This document shows, in pieces, positions 34,737 to 43,275 of a stretch of DNA of 64,000 nt; within the stretch, counting starts at the first letter, position 1; the number at the start of each line of letters is the position of its first letter. This stretch comes from Nocardia sp. NRRL S-836. GTDB taxonomy: Bacteria > Actinomycetota > Actinomycetes > Mycobacteriales > Pseudonocardiaceae. The notes under the pieces were generated by a model. The model had not been told where the DNA came from. It ran no database searches and saw only the letters and a program-made list of their open reading frames with translations. Location: assembly GCF_001279525.1 (NCBI RefSeq), contig NZ_LGDY01000091.1, positions 806,001 to 870,000 on the forward strand, given 5' to 3'. The position numbers and the translations under genes are program-made.

Positions 34737-36004
34737 CCAAGCAGATCCACCTCGCCGCGCACTTCCCCGGCGTGAACAACACGACGGTCTGGAGCGATCC
34801 CGCGGCGGGCAGCCACATCGAGTTCTCCTCGTTCGTCCACCTGGCACAGACGGCGGAACGGGCGAAGTTCGACTTCTTCTTCCTCGCGGAGGGCCTGAGG
34901 CTGCGCGAGCAGGGCGGGCGGATCTACGACCTGGACGTGGTCGGCCGCCCGGACACGTTCACCGTGCTCGCCGCGCTGGCCGCCGTCACCGACCGCCTCG
35001 GGCTGGCCGGCACGATCAACTCGACGTTCAACGAGCCGTACGAGGTGGCCCGGCAGTTCGCCTCGCTCGACCACCTCTCGGCCGGCCGGGCCGCCTGGAA
35101 CGTCGTGACGTCGTGGGACGCGTTCACCGGTGAGAACTTCCGCCGCGGCGGGTTCCTCGCGCGGGAAGACCGCTACACCAGGGCGGAGTCGTTCCTGCGC
35201 ACCGCGTGGAAGCTCTTCGACACCGGCGTCGGCCCGTTCGAGCACACCGACCGGCACTTCGACATCAGCGGGACCTTCGGGGTCCCGCGGTCTCCGCAGG
35301 GCCGTCCGGTGATCCTCCAGGCCGGCGACTCCGAGGAGGGCCGCGAGTTCGCCGCGGCCACGGCCGACGCGATCTTCTCCCGGTACGCGACCCTGGAGGA
35401 GGGACAGCGGTTCTACCGCGACGTGAAGGGCCGGCTGGCGAGGCACGGCCGGTCGCCCGAGCAGCTGAAGATCCTGCCCGCGGCCACGTTCGTCCTCGGC
35501 GACACCGACGCGGACGCGCAGGAGAAGGCCGCGGAGGTGCGGCGCCAGCAGGTCAGCGGCGCTACCGCGATCCGGTTCCTGGAGCAGGTGTGGAACCGCG
35601 ACCTGAGCGGCTACGACCCGGACGGCCCGTTGCCCGAGGTCGAGCCGCTCACCGGCGAGAACACCATCGCCAAGGGCAGGGCGAGCGTGCGGATGTTCAA
35701 GGATCCCGTTGCCACCGTGCGGGAGTGGCGGGAGAGGGCCGCGGCGAAGAACCTGTCGATCCGCGACCTCGTGATCGACGTGAGCGCCCGGCAGACGTTC
35801 ACCGGATCGGCCGCCAGCGTGGCCACGCAGATCAACGACCTGGTGCAGCAGGACGCGGCGGACGGCTTCATCCTGGTGCCGCACGTGACGCCCGGCGGCC
35901 TGGACGAGTTCGCCGACACCGTGGTGCCGCTGCTGCAGGACCGCGGTGTCTTCCGGGCCGACTACACCGGCCCGACCCTGCGTGATCACCTCGGTGTCCG
36001 ATAG
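34733..36004 (+). CDS. LLM-class flavin-dependent monooxygenase, NtaA/SnaA/DszA type
   Basis: 423 residues, typical length for the NtaA/SnaA/SoxA(DszA) subgroup. Recognisable features are the opening HLAAHFPGVNNTTVW, LAGTINSTFNEPYEVARQFASLDHLS, AAWNVVTSWD, and the FMN-contact region SPQGRPVILQAGDSEEGREFAA. These are FMNH2-dependent oxygenases that need a separate flavin reductase, which is absent from the window. The ATGA overlap with the preceding gene implies one transcript. The ABC importer 105 bp downstream may deliver the substrate. Confidence 0.92.
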   Translation: MTKQIHLAAHFPGVNNTTVWSDPAAGSHIEFSSFVHLAQTAERAKFDFFFLAEGLRLREQGGRIYDLDVVGRPDTFTVLAALAAVTDRLGLAGTINSTFNEPYEVARQFASLDHLSAGRAAWNVVTSWDAFTGENFRRGGFLAREDRYTRAESFLRTAWKLFDTGVGPFEHTDRHFDISGTFGVPRSPQGRPVILQAGDSEEGREFAAATADAIFSRYATLEEGQRFYRDVKGRLARHGRSPEQLKILPAATFVLGDTDADAQEKAAEVRRQQVSGATAIRFLEQVWNRDLSGYDPDGPLPEVEPLTGENTIAKGRASVRMFKDPVATVREWRERAAAKNLSIRDLVIDVSARQTFTGSAASVATQINDLVQQDAADGFILVPHVTPGGLDEFADTVVPLLQDRGVFRADYTGPTLRDHLGVR

Positions 36005-36025
36005 TTGTTCACCACGTGGACGCCC

Positions 36026-36055
36026 TTGCCCGCATGATCGGCGGGTCCTTACGGT
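36026..36055 (+). promoter_or_regulatory. candidate promoter of the ABC transporter operon
   Basis: TTGCCC (36026-36031) and TACGGT (36050-36055) are spaced 18 bp apart. Just downstream GGTGAGT (36053-36059) can pair with ACTCACC (36084-36090), a 7-bp hairpin in the leader. No known riboswitch motif is recognised. Confidence 0.4.
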
Positions 36056-36109
36056 GAGTTGTGGGCGCCGCGCCCCGCTTCTGACTCACCTGGCCGACAA
36101 GGACCTGTC

Positions 36110-36985
36110 ATGTCCTCTGCCCTCGCCTTACCGTCCACAAAGGACAGATCTGACGATCTGGCCGCGTTGTCCGTTGTGCCCGCCCGCCACCCGTGGCGGT
36201 GGGTGGGCATCGCGGTCGTGCTGGTGCTCGTCGCCCAGTTCGTGCACGGCCTGGTCACCAACCCCGGCTGGGACTGGCCGACGTTCGCCCGCTACTTCAC
36301 CGCCGAGTCGATCCTGCGCGCGGTGGGCACCACCATCGTGCTCACCGTGCTCGGGACCGTCCTCGGGTTCGCGCTCGGCATCGTGGTGGCGCTGCTGCGG
36401 CTGTCCCGCAGCGTGTTCCTGCAGGGTGTCGGCTGGACCTACGTGTGGGCGTTCCGCTCGATCCCGCTGATCGTGCAGCTGCTGTTCTGGTTCAACATCT
36501 CCTACCTCTACCAGCGGTTGTCGGTCGGCATCCCGTTCGGCCCGGAGTTCTACTCCTTCGAGACCGTGCAGCTGATCAGCCCCATGGGCGCCGCCGTCCT
36601 CGGGCTCGCGCTGCACCAGGCCGCCTACGCCGCCGAGATCGTGCGCTCCGGCGTGATCTCGGTCGAGCCGGGCCAGCTGGAGGCCGCCGCCGCGCTGGGC
36701 GTGCCGAAGGGCCGCCAGCTGCGCAGGATCGTGCTGCCGCAGGCGATGCGCGCGATCCTGCCGAACGCGGCGAACGAGGTGATCAGCCTGTTCAAGGGCA
36801 CCTCGGTGGTGTCGGTGATGGCGATCGGCGAGCTGTTCTACCAGGTGCAGGTCGTCTACGGCCGCAACGCGCGGGTCGTGGCGCTGCTCATGGTCGCGAC
36901 CGTCTGGTACATCATCCTGACCACGCTGCTCTCGATCGGCCAGCACTACGTGGAGCGGTACTTCGCGCGAGGAGCCCGCCGGTGA
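36110..36985 (+). CDS. polar amino acid-type ABC transporter permease (HEQRo family)
   Basis: 291 residues. After a short cytosolic head, about five to six transmembrane helices follow, with the domain opening [23 protein letters not shown]. The EAA loop [33 protein letters not shown] docks on the ATPase. Family members import glutamine, glutamate, arginine, cystine or opines. ATG 36110 has an AAGGA ribosome binding site. It overlaps the ATPase gene by 4 bp. Confidence 0.94.
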   Translation: MSSALALPSTKDRSDDLAALSVVPARHPWRWVGIAVVLVLVAQFVHGLVTNPGWDWPTFARYFTAESILRAVGTTIVLTVLGTVLGFALGIVVALLRLSRSVFLQGVGWTYVWAFRSIPLIVQLLFWFNISYLYQRLSVGIPFGPEFYSFETVQLISPMGAAVLGLALHQAAYAAEIVRSGVISVEPGQLEAAAALGVPKGRQLRRIVLPQAMRAILPNAANEVISLFKGTSVVSVMAIGELFYQVQVVYGRNARVVALLMVATVWYIILTTLLSIGQHYVERYFARGARR

Positions 36986-37731
36986 TCGAGGTTCTGGGCG
37001 TGCACAAGAGCTTCGGCACCCACGAGGTGCTGCGCGGGGTCTCCCTGGAGGTCGCGGCCGGTGAGGTCGTGGTGGTGCTGGGACCGTCCGGCTCCGGCAA
37101 GTCGACGCTGCTGCGCACGATCAACCACCTGGAGAAGGTCGACCGCGGGTTCGTCAGCATCGACGGCGCGCTGGTCGGGTACCGGCGGTCCGGGCGCAAG
37201 CTGTACGAGCTCAAGGAACGCGAGGTGCTCAGGCAGCGCGCGCAGATCGGGTTCGTCTTCCAGAACTTCAACCTGTTCCCGCACCTGACCGCGCTGGAGA
37301 ACGTCGTCGAGGCACCGCTGGCCCACGGCCGTCCGCGCGCCGAGGTCCGCGCGGAGGGCCGCTCGCTGCTCGCACGGGTCGGCCTGGCGGACAAGGAGGA
37401 CGCGTACCCGCGGCAGCTCTCCGGCGGTCAGCAGCAACGCGTCGCGATCGCCCGCGCCCTGGCCACGCGCCCGAAGGTCGTGCTGTTCGACGAGCCCACC
37501 TCCGCGCTCGACCCCGAGCTGGTCGGCGAGGTGCTGGACGTGCTGCGCGACCTGGCCAGGTCCGGCACGACGATGGTCGTCGTCACGCACGAGATCGGCT
37601 TCGCCCGCGAGGTGGCCGACCGCATCGTCTTCCTCGACGAGGGAGTGGTCGTCGAGGAGGGCACGCCGAGCGCGGTGCTCGACCACCCCGTCCACGAGCG
37701 CACCCGCGCTTTCCTGTCCAAGGTGCTGTGA
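36982..37731 (+). CDS. polar amino acid-type ABC transporter ATP-binding protein
   Basis: 249 residues with all ABC motifs: Walker [11 protein letters not shown]-loop [13 protein letters not shown], signature LSGGQQQR, Walker [13 protein letters not shown] and the H-loop VVTHEIGFA. It begins at GTG within the permease stop region. A charged insertion ([20 protein letters not shown]) lies between Walker A and the Q-loop. It energises the permease, and the binding protein follows directly. Confidence 0.96.
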   Translation: MIEVLGVHKSFGTHEVLRGVSLEVAAGEVVVVLGPSGSGKSTLLRTINHLEKVDRGFVSIDGALVGYRRSGRKLYELKEREVLRQRAQIGFVFQNFNLFPHLTALENVVEAPLAHGRPRAEVRAEGRSLLARVGLADKEDAYPRQLSGGQQQRVAIARALATRPKVVLFDEPTSALDPELVGEVLDVLRDLARSGTTMVVVTHEIGFAREVADRIVFLDEGVVVEEGTPSAVLDHPVHERTRAFLSKVL

Positions 37732-37742
37732 AGGAGTTCGTT

Positions 37743-38675
37743 GTGCGCAAGTCACTTCTCGCCGGTCTGGTGCTGGTGCTCGCGGCGTGCGGGACCGCGG
37801 AGAGCGAGCCGGCCGCCGTGTCCGGCCTGAACGTCAGCCTGGGTCCCGACCAGAACCGGGTGACGGCGGCCAGAGACGACAAGATCGCCGCGAAGGTGCC
37901 GGAGAAGTTCCGCTCCAAGGGCGAGCTCGTCGTGGGCGGAGACACAGGTACCGCACCACCTCTGCGGTTCTACGCCACAGACGACCGCACGGTGATCGGT
38001 GTGGAGACCGACATCGCGTTCCTCGTCGCGGACGTGCTGGGGCTCAAGCCGCGGCTGGAGACGTCGTCGTGGGAGAACCTGTTCGTCGGCATCGACAGCG
38101 GCGCCGTGGACGTGGGCCTGTCGAACATCACGGTCACGGAGGCGCGCAAGGAGAAGTACGACTTCGCCACCTACCGGCTGGACACGCTCGCGTTCGAGGC
38201 GAAGAAGGGCGGCACCTGGAAGGTGAAGGAGCCCAAGGACGTGGCGGGCAAGGTGATCGCGGTGACCTCGGGCACGAACCAGGAGAAGATCCTGGTCGAC
38301 TGGAGCGCCCAGAACGTCGCGGCGGGCCTGAAGGCCACCGACATCAAGTACTTCCAGAAGTCCTCGGACTACTACCTGGCGCTGCAGTCCGGGCGCATCG
38401 ACGCCTACCTCGGCCCCAACCCCACGGCGGCCTACCACGCGGCCGCGTCCGGGGAGACCGAGGTGATCGGCACCTTCTCCGGTGGCGCGTCGGTGCAGGG
38501 CAAGATCGCCGTGACCACGTTGAAGGGCAACGGGTTGGTCGTGCCCGTGCAGGAGGCGCTCAACCAGCTGATCGCGAACGGCAAGTACGCGGAGGTGTTG
38601 AAGCGCTGGGGCCTGGCCGACGAAGCCGTGCCGGCCTCGGAGATCAACCCGCCGGGCCTGCCGAAGACCTCCTGA
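37743..38675 (+). CDS. ABC transporter substrate-binding lipoprotein
   Basis: 310 residues. A lipoprotein signal with lipobox LVLAAC anchors it outside the membrane, then a SBP_bac_3 domain (GVETDIAFLVADVLG, GSNITV-type loop VGLSNITVTEARKEKYDF, LQSGRIDAYLGPNPTAA). GTG 37743 is chosen because AAGGAG lies 7 nt before it; GTG 37728 in the ATPase stop would place this site inside the gene. With LLM oxygenases upstream, the ligand may be a sulfur-containing or amino-acid-like compound; this is inference. Confidence 0.94.
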   Translation: MRKSLLAGLVLVLAACGTAESEPAAVSGLNVSLGPDQNRVTAARDDKIAAKVPEKFRSKGELVVGGDTGTAPPLRFYATDDRTVIGVETDIAFLVADVLGLKPRLETSSWENLFVGIDSGAVDVGLSNITVTEARKEKYDFATYRLDTLAFEAKKGGTWKVKEPKDVAGKVIAVTSGTNQEKILVDWSAQNVAAGLKATDIKYFQKSSDYYLALQSGRIDAYLGPNPTAAYHAAASGETEVIGTFSGGASVQGKIAVTTLKGNGLVVPVQEALNQLIANGKYAEVLKRWGLADEAVPASEINPPGLPKTS

Positions 38676-38685
38676 GGAGCCTGTC

Positions 38686-39123
38686 GTGCGACTCGTGCTG
38701 ACCATCGAGACCGACGACGACCAGGCCGCGGCGCGGTTGCTGGGCGCGTTGCAGGACGTGGGCCTGGTGTCCGCGGAGCCCGATCCCGAGGTGCGGATCC
38801 TGCCGCACGCCCGGCAGGTGCGCCACCGCGACACCACGGTCGAGCTGACCCGGCTGGAGTTCGACCTGCTGCTGCACCTGTGCGAGCACCCCGACCGCGC
38901 GCACCGGCGCCGTGAGCTGATGTCGGCGGTGTGGGGCATCCACGACGACCACAGCGGCGGCCGCACGGTCGACGTGCACGTGCGGCGGGTGCGGCAGAAG
39001 CTCGGCGCCGCCGGTGACGTGATCCAGACCGTGCGCGGCGTCGGCTACCTGGTCGCCGCGGGCCGGGTGCGGATCGACCGCGCGGCCGACGTGGTGCGGC
39101 TGGCCGACCGCCGCGCCGGATGA
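38686..39123 (+). CDS. OmpR/PhoB-type winged-helix DNA-binding protein without receiver domain
   Basis: 145 residues. The first 45 residues form a short alpha/beta part (LVLTIETDDDQAAARLLGALQDVGLVSAEPD). A Trans_reg_C winged helix follows at about 45-125 (ELTRLEFDLLLHLCEHPDRAHRRRELMSAVWG, RTVDVHVRRVRQKLG, VIQTVRGVGYLV). A phosphorylatable receiver is absent, so control must be by another signal. A GAGGAG ribosome binding site precedes GTG 38686. It is last in the transporter operon and probably regulates it. Confidence 0.9.
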   Translation: MRLVLTIETDDDQAAARLLGALQDVGLVSAEPDPEVRILPHARQVRHRDTTVELTRLEFDLLLHLCEHPDRAHRRRELMSAVWGIHDDHSGGRTVDVHVRRVRQKLGAAGDVIQTVRGVGYLVAAGRVRIDRAADVVRLADRRAG

Positions 39124-39126
39124 GCC

Positions 39127-39161
39127 CGGTGGCCTCCCGATGCCTCCTCGGGAGGCCACCG
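39127..39161 (+). terminator. strong hairpin terminator of the ABC transporter operon
   Basis: A perfect 14-bp stem (CGGTGGCCTCCCGA with TCGGGAGGCCACCG) and a 7-nt loop start 4 bp after the stop codon. No long T tract follows. Confidence 0.8.
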
Positions 39162-39255
39162 CTTCGCCTTGGGAAGACAGCGGGTGGCCGAAACCGGTGG
39201 CGCGGCGGGTCACCGGGAACCGCCGCGCGAAGCCGGAGGGTGGTCGGGACGGGCT

Positions 39256-39849
39256 TCAGGCCCGCCGCTCGTCGTGGTGCAGCCTGCGGAGCGTCCACAG
39301 CCCGTACAGGGCCAGCAGCGGTTTGAGGAGCAGCCACTCGCCGAAGCGGTAGTCGGCCGCGGGCACGAGCCGTTCGGCGAGGTCGGGGCGCTGCCGCCGC
39401 AGGTAGGCGCGGGCCTTGAGCGCGTGGGCCGGCTGGGAGACGATCTTGATGCGGTCGGCGTCCTCGATCAGCGGGATCACGTTCGTGACGTTCTCCCACG
39501 TCGTCCTGCTCTCCTCTTCGAGCAGCACCGTGCCGTCGAACCCGAGCACGGACCTGGCGTGGCCGGCCATCAGCCGGGCCTCCGAGGCACCGGCACCGGT
39601 CGCGCCACCGGTGAAGATCACGCGCGTGGCCCGGCCGTCGCCGGCGGACACGGAGCGCAGACCGGCACGCACCCGCCAGCGGTTGACGAGGTTCGCGGTC
39701 GTCCCGGTGTTCCGGTAGCCCAGCACCACCACGGCCTCGGAGCCACCCTCGCCAGGCCGCACGAGCACGCCGGACCACCGCCGGTTCAGCCACTCTCCCC
39801 AGCCCAGGGCCACCACCGCGGCCACCGCCACCCCGGTCCGCAGTTTCAT
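39256..39849 (-). CDS. YdcF/SanA-type DUF218 protein
   Basis: 197 residues. An N-terminal signal anchor (TGVAVAAVVALGWG) is followed by a DUF218 domain (AVVVLGYRNTGTTANLVNRW, IFTGGATGAGASEARLMAGHA, LEEESRTTWENVTN, SQPAHALKARAYLRR). Family members affect envelope integrity or bind nucleotide cofactors, and their reaction is unknown. TAGAGT lies 6 nt before the ATG, so the mRNA is probably leaderless. Confidence 0.88.
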   Translation of the reverse strand: MKLRTGVAVAAVVALGWGEWLNRRWSGVLVRPGEGGSEAVVVLGYRNTGTTANLVNRWRVRAGLRSVSAGDGRATRVIFTGGATGAGASEARLMAGHARSVLGFDGTVLLEEESRTTWENVTNVIPLIEDADRIKIVSQPAHALKARAYLRRQRPDLAERLVPAADYRFGEWLLLKPLLALYGLWTLRRLHHDERRA

Positions 39850-39855
39850 GCACCG

Positions 39856-39861
39856 ACTCTA
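39856..39861 (-). promoter_or_regulatory. candidate -10 element of the YdcF gene (leaderless)
   Basis: Minus-strand TAGAGT fits TANNNT and is 6 nt from the ATG at 39849. Confidence 0.5.
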
Positions 39862-39927
39862 AACCAGTTGCTCCGCCCCGCTCGCCCGGTGTTGCATCGA
39901 GGCACCGGAGCACGGGGGAGCTGATCG

Positions 39928-40797
39928 ATGCACGACGGCGAGATCGCCACGGACGTGTCCCTTGTGGACGAACTGGTCCGCACGCAGTTCCCGCGCTGGC
40001 ACGGCCTGCAGATCACCCAGCTCCGGCACGGCGGCACCGACCACGCCATCTACCGCCTGGGTGACGAGCTCGCGGTCCGGCTGCCGCGCATCGGGTGGTC
40101 GCGCGACCAGGCCGAACGGGACGCCGTCACCGTGCCGAGGCTCGCACCGCACCTCCCGGTGGCCGTTCCCGAGCCGCTGGAGCTCGGTGAGCCCACCGAA
40201 CGCTACCCGTACCGCTGGTCCGTGGTGCGCTGGCTGGACGGCGAGACGCTCCCGGTCGAGCGGACCGCCGACGACACGCCGCACCGGCTGGCCGAGGTGG
40301 TCGCCGCACTGCACGGCGTCGACGCGACGGGAGTCGAGTGGACCACCTATCGCGGCCGTCGTGACCAGTCCGGTTCCGACGACCTGGTGCGCAAGAACAT
40401 CGCCGTGCTCGGTGACGACCCGCGGCTCGTGGCGGTGTGGGAGGAGGCGCTGGCGGCACCGCGCTGGGACGGGCCCGGCCGCTGGCTGCACGCCGACCTG
40501 CACGAGGGCAACCTGCTCTTCACCGCGGGCACCCTGACCGGTGTGATCGACTGGGGCAGCGCCGGCGTGGGCGATCCGGCGGGCGACCTGATGACGGCCT
40601 ACCTGTACCTGGACGAACGGGGTCGCGCGGCGTTCCGGCGCGAGGTCGGGTTCGACGACGCCGCGTGGGCGCGAGCACGCGGCTGGGCGCTGCAGATGGC
40701 GGTGCTGGCGCTGCCGTACTACCGGGACACGAACCCGTTCCTGGTCAGGATCGCCCAGCACATCCTCGGCCAGCTACTGGCGGAACGCGCCGGGTGA
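39928..40797 (+). CDS. aminoglycoside phosphotransferase (APH)-family kinase-like protein
   Basis: 289 residues with the APH fold. The catalytic loop is WLHADLHEGNLLF (Asp and Asn), and the metal-binding motif is GVIDWGSAGVGDPAGDL. The N-lobe shows HAIYRLGDELAVRLPR, where the Lys-equivalent position is Arg-rich. Chromosomal members of this family phosphorylate diverse small alcohols; antibiotic resistance is not implied. A GGGGGAG ribosome binding site precedes the ATG. Its last 24 bp overlap the end of the convergent AraC gene. Confidence 0.88.
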   Translation: MHDGEIATDVSLVDELVRTQFPRWHGLQITQLRHGGTDHAIYRLGDELAVRLPRIGWSRDQAERDAVTVPRLAPHLPVAVPEPLELGEPTERYPYRWSVVRWLDGETLPVERTADDTPHRLAEVVAALHGVDATGVEWTTYRGRRDQSGSDDLVRKNIAVLGDDPRLVAVWEEALAAPRWDGPGRWLHADLHEGNLLFTAGTLTGVIDWGSAGVGDPAGDLMTAYLYLDERGRAAFRREVGFDDAAWARARGWALQMAVLALPYYRDTNPFLVRIAQHILGQLLAERAG

Positions 40798-41610
40798 GAC
40801 GCCCGCCTCGCGGGTGAAGAACTTCGTGAAGTTCGTGGCCTCGCTGAACCCCAGCCGGTGCCCGACGGCCGCCGACGACAGGTCCGTGTGCACGAGCAGG
40901 CGCTTGGCCTCCAGCGCCACCCGCGCGTCGATCAATGCCTTGGCCGACCGGCCGGTCGCCGCCACGCAGATCCGGTTCAGGCTGCGCACCGAGTAGCCGA
41001 CGCGGGCCGCGTAGTCGGCGGCGTTGCGGGTGACCGCGAACGACCGCTCCAGCTCCTGCTGGAACCGTTCGAACCGGGGGTCACCCGGTCCGCCGGAGGC
41101 CGCGGGCAACCGGGCGATGCGCAGCAGGAGCACGCCCGTGAGCTGCCGCAGCAGTTCGACCGGCGCACCGGAGCCGACCACGCGCCGGTACTCGTGCCGC
41201 AGGTCGCGCGCGGCCCGGTCCAGCACGGCCCGTTCCCCGGCGGGCACCACCCACCGCACCGGGCCGAACGGGCTGAGCAACGGCCGGGCGCCGTCGAGCG
41301 GTGGCGGGAACGCGGGCGTGAACAGCACGACGTGCGCCTTCAACGTGCCGGTGGGCAGCCGCAGAACGCGGCCGGGGCTGACGTGCAGCAGCGTGCCGGG
41401 TCCGCACGGGTGGTCCACGAAATCGACCATGCAGGAGCCGCGTCCGGCGGTGACGAGGAACAGCTGGTGGAAGTCGGTCCTGTGCACCTGCGTCAGCGTG
41501 TTCTCGCTGAGCCTGCGCCGCAGCTGGGCGAGGTCCACCGCCTCCAGTCCCAGCCGCGGGCGGTCGGGGTTGCTGAAGCCGAACTCGACGAGCTGTCCAC
41601 TTCTGACCAT
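40774..41610 (-). CDS. AraC-family transcriptional regulator
   Basis: 278 residues. An N-terminal cupin-like sensor covers about 10-150 (HRTDFHQLFLVTAGRGSCMVDF). The AraC double HTH covers about 180-278 (NAADYAARVGYSVRSLNRICVAATGRS, RLGFSEATNFTKFFTREAGVSP). It is divergent from the SnoaL-like gene with 55 bp between, so it probably controls it. TAAGAT at 41622-41627 on the minus strand, 11 nt before the ATG, is a likely -10 box. Confidence 0.92.
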   Translation of the reverse strand: MVRSGQLVEFGFSNPDRPRLGLEAVDLAQLRRRLSENTLTQVHRTDFHQLFLVTAGRGSCMVDFVDHPCGPGTLLHVSPGRVLRLPTGTLKAHVVLFTPAFPPPLDGARPLLSPFGPVRWVVPAGERAVLDRAARDLRHEYRRVVGSGAPVELLRQLTGVLLLRIARLPAASGGPGDPRFERFQQELERSFAVTRNAADYAARVGYSVRSLNRICVAATGRSAKALIDARVALEAKRLLVHTDLSSAAVGHRLGFSEATNFTKFFTREAGVSPGAFRQ

Positions 41611-41665
41611 GGTGGAGCCGGATCTTACCTCGTCCGGCGGCCACCGGCGCGGCAGAGTTTCCGGC

Positions 41666-42418
41666 ATGGACAACAAGGAACTCGTGCTCAAGGCCGCCGG
41701 CGAGCTGTTCGGCGCCAAGGACCCGTCCGCTGTGGACCGCTGGGTCGCACCGGACTACCGCCAGCACAGCGCGCTGATCGGTGACGGCCCCGAGGCGTTG
41801 CGCGGGCTCGTCGCCAACCTGCCGGAGGGCTTCCACTACGAGCTGGCACGGGTCGTCGCCGACGGTGACCTCGTTGCGCTGCACGGCGTCTACCACGGCT
41901 TCGGCCCGCAGCCGCTGGTCGCGTTCGACCTGTTCCGCGTCGAGAACGGCAAGCTCGCCGAGCACTGGGACGCGCTCACCCCCGTCGTCGAGCGGACCGC
42001 CAGTGGACGGTCCCAGACGGACGGTCCCGCGGCACCGGCCGACGCCGACACCGAGCGGTCCCGCTCGCTCGTGGGCGAGTTCGCGCAACGGGTCCTGCGG
42101 GACGCCGACTACTCCGTGCTGACCGACTTCATCTCGACCGAGACCTACCTGCAGCACAACCCCGAGGCCGCCGACGGCCTCGACGGGTTCGGTGCCGCCG
42201 CCGCGAGGTGGGCCGAGCAGGGCCGCCACCTCCTCTACAAGACCGTGCACCGGGTCGTGGCGGAGGGCGACCTGGTGCTGCTGCAGTCCGAGGGCGAGTT
42301 CGGCGAGCCGGTCGCGTACTGGGACCTGTTCCGGGTCGCCGACGGCCGGATCGTCGAGCACTGGGACGTGATCGCACCGGTCCCGGCCGAGCTGCCGCAC
42401 GGCAACGGCCTGTTCTGA
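41666..42418 (+). CDS. tandem SnoaL/NTF2-like protein
   Basis: 250 residues with two NTF2-fold units joined by a Pro/Ala/Asp-rich linker. The halves share the pattern D-Y-x-Q-H and VADGDLVALHGVYHG / VAEGDLVLLQSEGEFG, ending FRVENGKLAEHWD / FRVADGRIVEHWD. Single-unit relatives are polyketide cyclase-like or isomerase proteins, many of unknown role. The gene is divergent from the AraC regulator, and the macrodomain gene starts 2 bp after its stop, so they may share a transcript. Confidence 0.88.
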   Translation: MDNKELVLKAAGELFGAKDPSAVDRWVAPDYRQHSALIGDGPEALRGLVANLPEGFHYELARVVADGDLVALHGVYHGFGPQPLVAFDLFRVENGKLAEHWDALTPVVERTASGRSQTDGPAAPADADTERSRSLVGEFAQRVLRDADYSVLTDFISTETYLQHNPEAADGLDGFGAAAARWAEQGRHLLYKTVHRVVAEGDLVLLQSEGEFGEPVAYWDLFRVADGRIVEHWDVIAPVPAELPHGNGLF

Positions 42419-42420
42419 CC

Positions 42421-43275
42421 ATGATGACCGCACTGCCGTTGCGCGACTACCGGGACGCGGTCGCGCTGGACGAACCGTTCCACCCGCTCCACCCGCCCGC
42501 GCCGGCGGCCCGCCTCGGCGTGCTGACCGGCCGTGCGCTGCGGCTGCTCGGCGAGGACCCGCGAGTGGGCCGGTTCGCCCTCCCGCACATCCCCGCCGAG
42601 CAGCGGCGGTTGCTGCGGTCGTTGCTGACCGTGCGCGAACCGGCCCCGCTGGCGACTGACCTGCAGGCCGTGCTCGACGCGGTGCTCGGCGGCGAACGCG
42701 AGCAGTACGCGCTGACCGATGCCCGGTCGCTGCCCGCACCGATCGCCGTGTGGCGCGGCGACATCACCCTGCTCAAAGCCGATGCCATCGTGAACGCCGC
42801 GAACGACGCTCTGCTGGGCTGTTTCCAGCCGGTACACCCGTGCGTCGACAACGCGATCCACGCCGCCGCCGGTCCACGGCTGCGCGCGGACTGCCACCGG
42901 ATCATGGCCGCGCAGGCCGCGCCGGAACCCACCGGCATCGCCAAGATCACCCGCGGCTACCACCTGCCCGCGCCGTTCGTGCTGCACACCGTCGGCCCGA
43001 TCGTGCGCGGTGACCTCAGGCCTGCTCACGAGACCGCGTTGGCCGACGCGTACCGGTCCTGCCTCGACCTGGCCGCCGAGGTCGGCGCGATCCGCACGGT
43101 CGCGTTCTGCGGGATCAGCACCGGGCTCTTCGGGTTCCCGAGGCAGCCCGCGGCCCGCATCGCGGTGGACGTCGTGCGCGACTGGCTCGCCGCACGTCCC
43201 GGCCGGCTCGACCGCGTCGTGTTCGTGACCTACACCGCCCAGGACGAGGCGGCCTACCGGGAGGTCCTGCGATGA
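42421..43275 (+). CDS. Zn-type macrodomain ADP-ribosyl hydrolase
   Basis: 284 residues. A helical N-terminal extension (1-105) precedes a macrodomain (about 108-284) with WRGDITLLKADAIVNAANDALLGCF, then the cluster PVHPCVDNAIHAAAG and the second loop GISTGLFGFP. The Cys/His cluster in the catalytic loop (GCF...HPC) is that of zinc-containing macrodomains found with class M sirtuins, which remove ADP-ribose from protein. The gene overlaps the sirtuin gene by 4 bp. The pairing is the core of the SirTM system. Confidence 0.93.
   Translation: MMTALPLRDYRDAVALDEPFHPLHPPAPAARLGVLTGRALRLLGEDPRVGRFALPHIPAEQRRLLRSLLTVREPAPLATDLQAVLDAVLGGEREQYALTDARSLPAPIAVWRGDITLLKADAIVNAANDALLGCFQPVHPCVDNAIHAAAGPRLRADCHRIMAAQAAPEPTGIAKITRGYHLPAPFVLHTVGPIVRGDLRPAHETALADAYRSCLDLAAEVGAIRTVAFCGISTGLFGFPRQPAARIAVDVVRDWLAARPGRLDRVVFVTYTAQDEAAYREVLR

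Noticed and set aside
39928..40797. Antibiotic resistance gene call for the APH-like protein
   Set aside because: Only the generic kinase fold motifs are visible. The family is broad, and no resistance-specific subgroup can be recognised from sequence.
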